DNA of 64,000 bases from Chlorocebus sabaeus (lineage: Eukaryota > Chordata > Mammalia > Primates > Cercopithecidae). Under the pieces are notes generated by a model. That model was given only the letters and a program-made list of their open reading frames with translations, did not search any database and was not told the origin of the DNA. This document shows, piece after piece, positions 58,250-64,000 of the stretch; the first letter of the stretch is position 1; every line of letters begins with the position of its first letter. Position numbers and translations under genes: made by a program. The stretch lies in contig NC_132927.1 in assembly GCF_047675955.1 (NCBI RefSeq), positions 61,733,702 through 61,797,701 on the forward strand, given 5' to 3'.

Positions 58250-58450
58250 GAAGCTGGTGTGCTTGATACAAAGGTTAGAGTAATCAGAAGACACAGAGTC
58301 TAATATCCTCTTTGCCACTCACAAAATAGCATTGGCATACCCTTGTCAAGTAACAGATTTCTTACTTATAAAAGGGATGGCTAATGCTTCCCCTGGCTAC
58401 CCCATGGAACCATTGTCAAGATAACAACATATGATACAGGTAAACACAAT
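58250..58450 (+). mobile_element. MIR SINE, sense
   Basis: CACAGAGTCTAATATCCTCTTTGCCACTCAC, CTTGTCAAGTAACAGATTTC and TTATAAAAGGGATGGCTAATGC. Confidence 0.7.
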
Positions 58451-59259
58451 TCAAGATAAAGGTTTTATCTCAAAGATTTATACAGATATTGAGATCTATA
58501 TAAATAAATATGGTAATGGATTGCAAACCTATACTCCTAGTTTGTGACATGATGGCATTCATTGTAAATAGGTTGACTTTGTAATTTATCTTTTAAACCA
58601 GGATATAAATGAGAGAGAAACAGGGTGCTATTTAGAAATACAACAGGCGATTGTCAAGATTTTTTCAGGCAAATCATTGCCCAAATTGTAATCAGTATTC
58701 TAGAAAATGCCAGAATTTGAAATGTTTCATGAAGATTTTGGACTGTGCAGCATAGGAATCTTCTTTTTTATATTTAGAGCAGTTCTCACCTTTCAGAGGG
58801 AGCAATGCAAGATCTTTGTGTTGTGCTGCCCCTCTGCAGCTGAGGCATAGGCACAGGTCATTGACTATTCCAATCAGACATTCTTTGGCCAAACTAGGGA
58901 CACACAGAAGCAGAAGCTGCTCCATATCCTTGCATACAATTGTGGTGGTAACTATAGTAACTACGTTCAGTTTTCCCAGGCAGAAATGATGGTGGCTTTA
59001 GCAATAACTTTTGATTGGTTAAATGGTTCAAAGTGGGAAAGTCCATACACAAAGATGAGAAAACATTGTCCTCCAGGAGCCAACTTTGGCTTCATTTTCA
59101 CATCATGTATCCTTCTTAACTTCTAAGAATATGTCTCTGACTGTCCCCAAGGATCTGTGAACTATCCTATAATAACCATTAATGAATTCATTTTCTGCTT
59201 AAATTAGCCAGAATTGGTTTCTGCTGCATACAATTCTGATCTAGAAGCATCCTAATAAA
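58451..59259. other. Unique non-coding DNA
   Basis: A 77-codon minus-strand frame at 58692-58925 has no recognisable domain. Confidence 0.4.
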
Positions 59260-59375
59260 AGAAATTTAACAGATGAAGCGACCAAGGAACTGAAACTTAC
59301 ATAACTTGCTTACAGTCACATAGCTAGAAATTCAAGACTACAGACGAGGTCCTCTGCTCCTGGTCTAGAGAGTTT
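59260..59375 (-). mobile_element. MIR fragment, antisense
   Basis: AACAGATGAAGCGACCAAGGAACTGAAAC and CTTGCTTACAGTCACATAGCTAG. Confidence 0.75.
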
Positions 59376-59469
59376 CATACTTGACAGTCTACTCAGCACA
59401 CTGAAAATACCCAATAAGTATTCATTTAATTTACTATTTTGGGTGTGAATGCCAAAGCATCCTTATAGC

Positions 59470-60530
59470 AACAAAAGTCAAAATTGACAAATGGGATCTA
59501 ATTAAACTAAAGAGCTTCTGCACAGCAAAAGAGACTATCATCAGAGTGAACAGGTAACCTCTCCCATTCGGGAGAAAATTTTTGCAGTCTATCCATCTGA
59601 CAAAGGGCTAATATCCAGAATCTACAAGGAACTTGGACAAATTTACAAGAAGAAAACAAATAGCCCCATCAAAAAGTGGGCAAAAGATATGATCAGACAC
59701 TTCTCAAAAAAAGACATTTATGCGACCAACAAACATGAAAAAAAGCTCATCACTGGTCATTAGAGAAATGCAAATCAAAACCACAATGAGATACCATCTC
59801 ATGCCAGTTAAAATGGTGATCATTAAAAAGTCAGAAAACAACGGATGCTGGAGAGGATGTGGAGAAATAGGAATGTTTTAACACTGTTTGTGGAAGTGTA
59901 AATTAGTTCAACCATTTCGGAAGACAGTGTGGTGATTCCTCAAGGATCTAGAACCAGAAATACCATTTGACCCAGCAATCCCATTAGTGAGTATATACCC
60001 AAAGGATTATAAATCATTCTACTATAAAGATACATGCATACGTATGTTTATTGCAGCACCATTCACAATAGCAAAGACTTGGTACCAACCCAAATGCCCA
60101 TCAATGATAGACTGGATAAAGAAAATGTGGCACATATACACCGTGGAAGACTATGCAGCCATAGAAAAAGATGAGTTCGTGTCCTTGCAGGGACATAGAT
60201 GAAGCTGGAAACCATCATTCTCAGCAAACTAACACAGGAACAGAAAACCAAACCCACATGTTCTCACTCATAAGTGGGAGTTGAACAATGAGAACACATG
60301 ACACCGGAGGGGAACATCACACACTGGGGCCTCTCTGTGGGTGGAGGGCTAGGGGAGAGATAGCATTAGGAGAAATACGTAATGTAGATGACAGGTTGAT
60401 GGGTGCAGCAAACCACCATTGCACGTGTATACCTAGGTAACGAACCTGCACATTTTGCACATGTATCCCAGAACTTAAAGTATATTTTAAAAAGTAAAAA
60501 AAAAAAAAAGAAAGAAAGAAAAAAAAAAAC
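59470..60530 (+). mobile_element. L1, 5'-truncated (ORF2 C-terminus, 3'UTR, tail)
   Basis: Starts AAGTCAAAATTGACAAATGGG within ORF2, continues to AACTTAAAGTATATTTT and an A/AAAG-rich tail. ORF2 is broken by many small changes; the longest piece is 71 codons. It is more diverged than the L1 at 42719 and lacks that copy's palindromic insertion. Confidence 0.95.
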
Positions 60531-61984
60531 ATGCTTTCTACAGAGCCACAATTTTAAACTGATGATTGATGAAGGTTTTTTTACATGATATAATGTAATC
60601 ATTCAATTAGGAAAATGTTTAAAAGCTAAGAATGAACAAAAACCTGGGAAACTGTTGTAATTGTCCTTGTCTTTCAGAAAAGATACATTTTGTCTTGGAA
60701 AATAACTGCTAAAAATTAAGCACTGAGCTGAATAGATAATTGTATAGATATTCAATGGGTAGGAGTCTATTTTCTGTGGAGGAATTTAGTCATCGCAGAA
60801 ACAACATTTTACGATAATGTGGTTTGATTGATAAAAGTTAACAATAACTTGGAACTTACATATTTAAAAATAAACACCACTATAATGGATATTATTTTCC
60901 ATGTGTTCCTAAAGCCACACCATTTTTATGATGATTTTAGATAATTTCTTACGGATGGATCAATTTTCTGTAACTAGGTCTTCTAAGACTGCTTATTATT
61001 CCAGAGGGATAGATTTTATGTACCATTTATTATTGTGTATAATACTGTATCTTCATTTCCTCTTCCTCGTTTACTTATTAGACATCGAATATGCTAGCTA
61101 CTTTACAAAGTATTGCCAAAATAATTCTAACAGTCCATGGCAGTAAGTATATGGAAATGTATGCATTGGTGCTGTTCCCATTGTTTCACCTGGCTTAGCT
61201 TTGTTGAGTCCCCTCAACATATCTGAATTTCTCAACTTTTAAAACCAAGAAAGCAACTTTAATCCCAGAACATCTGCCCCAGCTGTATTTCCCATTTTGG
61301 CCCCGAACTTCAGGAAGTACTTGAATTCACAATGCTGCCAAGACATATATTCATAAACTTGGGACTCAAGTTACCATGGAACAGCATCCATGGAAGTCTC
61401 CTTAGACTTTTGAAATCCTCCAGTATCAGCAAAAAGAACATATAACCATTAAACAAATTAGTCTAAAATATGTTTAGAGACTATGAAGTAGTTGACCCAC
61501 ATCTGGAAAAAGAGTCTAGTAAGGGCTAGGTAGCAAGGCGGAGCCTAGGAAAAGAGAAATATAAATGGAGTGGATCATAAAAAGGGGGAATAGAAAAAAT
61601 ATGAAGCTAACATGGATGCAAAGTCATTAGTGGATGTTGCTTTGTTCATGAAAATGGAGACCATGACTCTTGGCCAGAGAAGACTCATTCCAAGACACAA
61701 AATTGCTGCACGTGTATTTGCCTGGTCGCTACCCATTAAGCCAGTTCCCTCCCGCCTTCACAAAAAGAACTTTTCCTTTATACCAACAACTCTGCTTGTG
61801 TTACAGTATAACAGCCAAGCTGAAATAGCCTTACAATGGCACAAGGATGCCTCTTTCCCGGTCTGTGTATTCTGGGTCCTCAAACTGACTGTTGCTAGTC
61901 AATTGGCTCCAACTCAGACAATGTCAGTCATTGATTTACTGGGGTTTGCTAACCTAAGCAACACTGAGGGGAAGAAGCAGAGGG
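60531..61984. other. Unique non-coding DNA
   Basis: No recognised repeat. The 164-codon plus-strand frame 61612-62106 begins here, has no domain I recognise, and its last third reads through a MIR, so I treat it as chance. Confidence 0.45.
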
Positions 61985-62215
61985 TAGGCAGTGAAACTGT
62001 GGATTTTAGAGTCAGATTTCCTGGGTTTGATTCTATGTTTATATGCTTATTTACTATACCTGTCTGGGCCTCAGTTCTCTTATCTGCAGAATGGGGATGG
62101 CAGTAGCAGTATCTCACAGGGTTATTGTCTATGTTAAATAAGTGAATGTATATTAAAGCGCTAGAATAGGACACGTTAGAGCATTTGCACTATGTAAATA
62201 TTTGCTTACATTACT
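61985..62215 (+). mobile_element. MIR SINE, sense
   Basis: TTTTAGAGTCAGATTTCCTGGGTTTGATTC, GCCTCAGTTCTCTTATCTGCAGAATGGGGATGGCAG and CACAGGGTTATTGTCTATGTTAAATAAG. Confidence 0.9.
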
Positions 62216-62464
62216 ATCATCAGTGTGTCCCATGAAGTTTCAGCCCCTCCCATCTTCCCTTGAATGGTCACTTACTGTGCACTAGAAGTAATTCTCCACC
62301 TCAGTATCTTCAATTGCTGCAAGTTTATTGTAAGTTTACTGTCCAAGCATCCATTCTGCTCATCAGACACTTGGCAAAATGGCACTGACCTACTGCCCAG
62401 GAACAACTTCTTTTTGTCTCAGCCTTGTGCTGCCCAAGGGAGTTGATTACACATGGGCTTGATT

Positions 62465-62612
62465 GAATTTTGGAGGGTGATGGAAATGTTCTAAAGCTGG
62501 ACAGTGGCAATGGTTGCACACTCTATAAATTTACTAAAAATTGTTGAATTGTGCACTTACAGTCTGTGAATTTTACGGTATGTAAGCTACACTTCAATAA
62601 AAATGTTTTTAA
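62465..62612 (+). mobile_element. L1M 3' end, sense
   Basis: GGGTGATGGAAATGTTCTAAAGC, GAATTGTGCACTTACAG, TGAATTTTACGGTATGTAAGCTACACTTCAATAAAAATG are the 3'UTR end of an older mammalian-wide L1M. Confidence 0.85.
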
Positions 62613-62740
62613 AAAGATAATGATTGTTTTACAATGTTCTCATTATATCCTTTAGGAGGCATAGAACTATAAACAGCTGCTATGGAAATAGAGTGGAAGC
62701 AAGTACAACACTGTTCAATTTCTCTCTGAGGTTTTGGGTT

Positions 62741-62748
62741 TTTTTCTT

Positions 62749-62780
<32 letters not shown>

Positions 62781-62783
62781 TTT
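62741..62783. repeat. T-rich (TTTTC)n/poly-T tract
   Basis: T-runs broken by C, ending in about 23 T; possibly the tail complement of a lost retrocopy. Confidence 0.9.
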
Positions 62784-62851
62784 GATGGCTCAATTATTTA
62801 CTTTAGAAATAATAACACCATTCCTTGGCTACAAAGCCTCTAAAGCTTAAG

Positions 62852-63344
62852 AAACCAGGCAGCATTGGCTGGGCACAGTGGCTCATGCCTGTAATCCCAG
62901 AACTTTGGGAGGCCAAGGTGGGCAGATGACGAGGTCAAGAGATCTAGACCATCCTGGCCAATATGGTGAAACCCTGTTTCTACTAAAAATACAAAAATTA
63001 ACTGGGTGTGGTATAGCTGTAATCCTAGCTACTTGGGAGGTTGAGGCAGGAGAATCACTTGAACCCAGGAGGCAGAGTTTGCAGTGAGCCGAGATTGCAC
63101 CACTGCACTCCAGTCTGGTGATAAAGAGTGAGGCTCCATCTGAAAGAAAAAGAAAGAAAGAGAAGAAGAGAGGAAAGAAGGGAGGGAGGGAGGGAGGGAG
63201 GGAGGGAGGGAGGGAGGGAGGGAAGGAAGGAAGGAAGGAAGGAAGGAAGGAAGGAAGGAAGGAAGGAAGGAAGGAAGGAAGGAAGGAAGGAAGGAAGGAA
63301 GGAAGGAAGGAAGGAAGGAAGGAAGGAAAAAACCAGGCAGTATT
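62852..63344 (+). mobile_element. Alu (Y/Sc-like) with very long purine microsatellite tail
   Basis: Body 62867-63145, from GGCTGGGCACAGTGG to GAGGCTCCATCTG. The tail extends to 63329, and the target duplication AAACCAGGCAGCATT/AAACCAGGCAGTATT (62852, 63330; 1 mismatch) shows that the entire purine tract belongs to the insertion. Confidence 0.96.
63146..63329. repeat. (GAAA)n-(GGGA)n-(GGAA)27 microsatellite
   Basis: About 10-11 GGGA units (63179-63220) followed by 27 uninterrupted GGAA units (63221-63328). The GGGA part has G-quadruplex potential. The KEGR-repeat and PSFL-repeat open frames here are artefacts. Confidence 0.97.
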
Positions 63345-64000
63345 TCTGACATGTATACTAGGATATTTCTGGATTGATAGCAACAAGAGTGAAGAGGGTG
63401 CCTGGGAGCAGATTTGAGAAATGTGGAACCTGCCCTCATTTAGCTGAGCAGAAGAGTCAAGGAAAAAACTATAGGTGTGTCAAAAGAGCTAGAAAGGCTT
63501 CCTTTCTAATGACAAGACAGAATGGGGTCTTATGTAATCTGCTTTGAGGCTCATTCAAAGTTGATTTTAGCACAACCTTTACTTTTTGAATGGTGGGATT
63601 TATTTTAAGCCAGATGGTGATAATCTATACACTATGAAAGAAAAAAAAAGAGGAAGAAATAGATGAGGAGGAGGAAATGTAAGTTGTGTCACTTAACCAA
63701 TGACTAATCAGAGCAATAATAAGCTTCTGGTTTCAACTGTGCTAAAAGTTTCACTTCAAACACCAATAGCAAGGAAATCTTTCAGCCAATTCCCTTTGTA
63801 TTTGGCATTTCTATTTGTGTTTTGGCAAATTCTTGATATATTCAAAAGACAGTGAATTCTCTCTCCTGAAACTTGTGCTAGCAGGGTGGGTGGCTGCCTG
63901 TTCACACGAATGGGAAGTCCTGGCAGAAAGGATGAGAGCTGAATTAAGACAGTAACAGCAGTGTATCTGACTCTGCTTGGGCAGTAACTACAGAAATCCT
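63345..64000. other. Unique non-coding DNA to window end
   Basis: A purine-rich patch at 63640-63680; no other feature recognised. Confidence 0.4.

Noticed and set aside
61612..62106. 164-codon plus-strand open frame
   Set aside because: No recognised domain, the last third is a sense MIR, and no promoter, splice or polyadenylation context.
63029..63439. Open frames of KEGR and PSFL repeats
   Set aside because: Pure translation of the GGAA/GGGA microsatellite in different frames and strands; the same holds at 3732-4058.
1..64000. tRNA, snRNA, 7SK, Y RNA or rRNA genes and CpG islands
   Set aside because: I looked for their hallmark sequences and found none; tRNA-like text occurs only inside MIR elements.

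Overview
The window reads as ordinary non-coding nuclear DNA of a primate, most likely an Old World monkey. It is AT-rich and packed with Alu, L1, MIR, L2, MaLR LTR and DNA-transposon copies and with simple repeats. The call of Old World monkey rather than human or ape rests mainly on one young Alu (38044-38356). It carries variants I associate with the cercopithecid AluYR group: CTAGTTTTTTGTATTTTTTAG in place of the usual CTAATTTTTGTATTTTTAG, and GGCTTGAGCC in place of GGCGTGAGCC. I see no protein-coding exon, tRNA, rRNA or snRNA gene. Every long open frame I examined is explained by a transposon, a simple repeat or chance. The stretch is therefore intergenic or deep intronic.

Layout. 0-6 kb: an Alu, two abutting truncated L1 3' ends in opposite orientation, a hAT/MER element, and a long plus-strand L2 interrupted by a 5'-truncated AluY and a MIR. 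6-18 kb: mostly old DNA (MIR, L2), a local 0.2-kb duplication (12.4 and 14.4 kb), a Z-DNA-type GT/GC tract and a 2.5-kb purine-skewed block. 18-34 kb: three Alus, an L1 3' end, a 1-kb L2, two hAT remnants, a MER2/Tigger tail and unique DNA. 35-41 kb: a THE1 and an MST solo LTR, an L2 tail, four Alus, and palindromic AT/GT repeats next to a 46-bp perfect direct repeat. 42-46.3 kb: an L1 cluster with a young 266-bp insertion, a 2.6-kb ORF2-3'UTR copy and an inverted older copy. 46-64 kb: MIR, L2, MLT1, AluY copies, a MADE1 hairpin element, a 1-kb L1, and an Alu whose tail grew into a G-rich and 27-unit GGAA microsatellite.

Nothing here works together as a pathway. The closest thing to a gene is the L1 reverse-transcriptase remnant at 42719-43879, which keeps about 387 open codons but lacks the L1 5' region, ORF1 and the ORF2 endonuclease. 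The most unusual structures are products of local replication error: a palindromic 83-bp insertion inside that L1, a 22-bp perfect palindrome inside an MLT1 LTR, hairpin-forming 30-bp tandem repeats, and two unexplained local direct duplications. Repeat boundaries given for old families (MIR, L2, hAT) are by-eye estimates, good to perhaps 10-30 bases.
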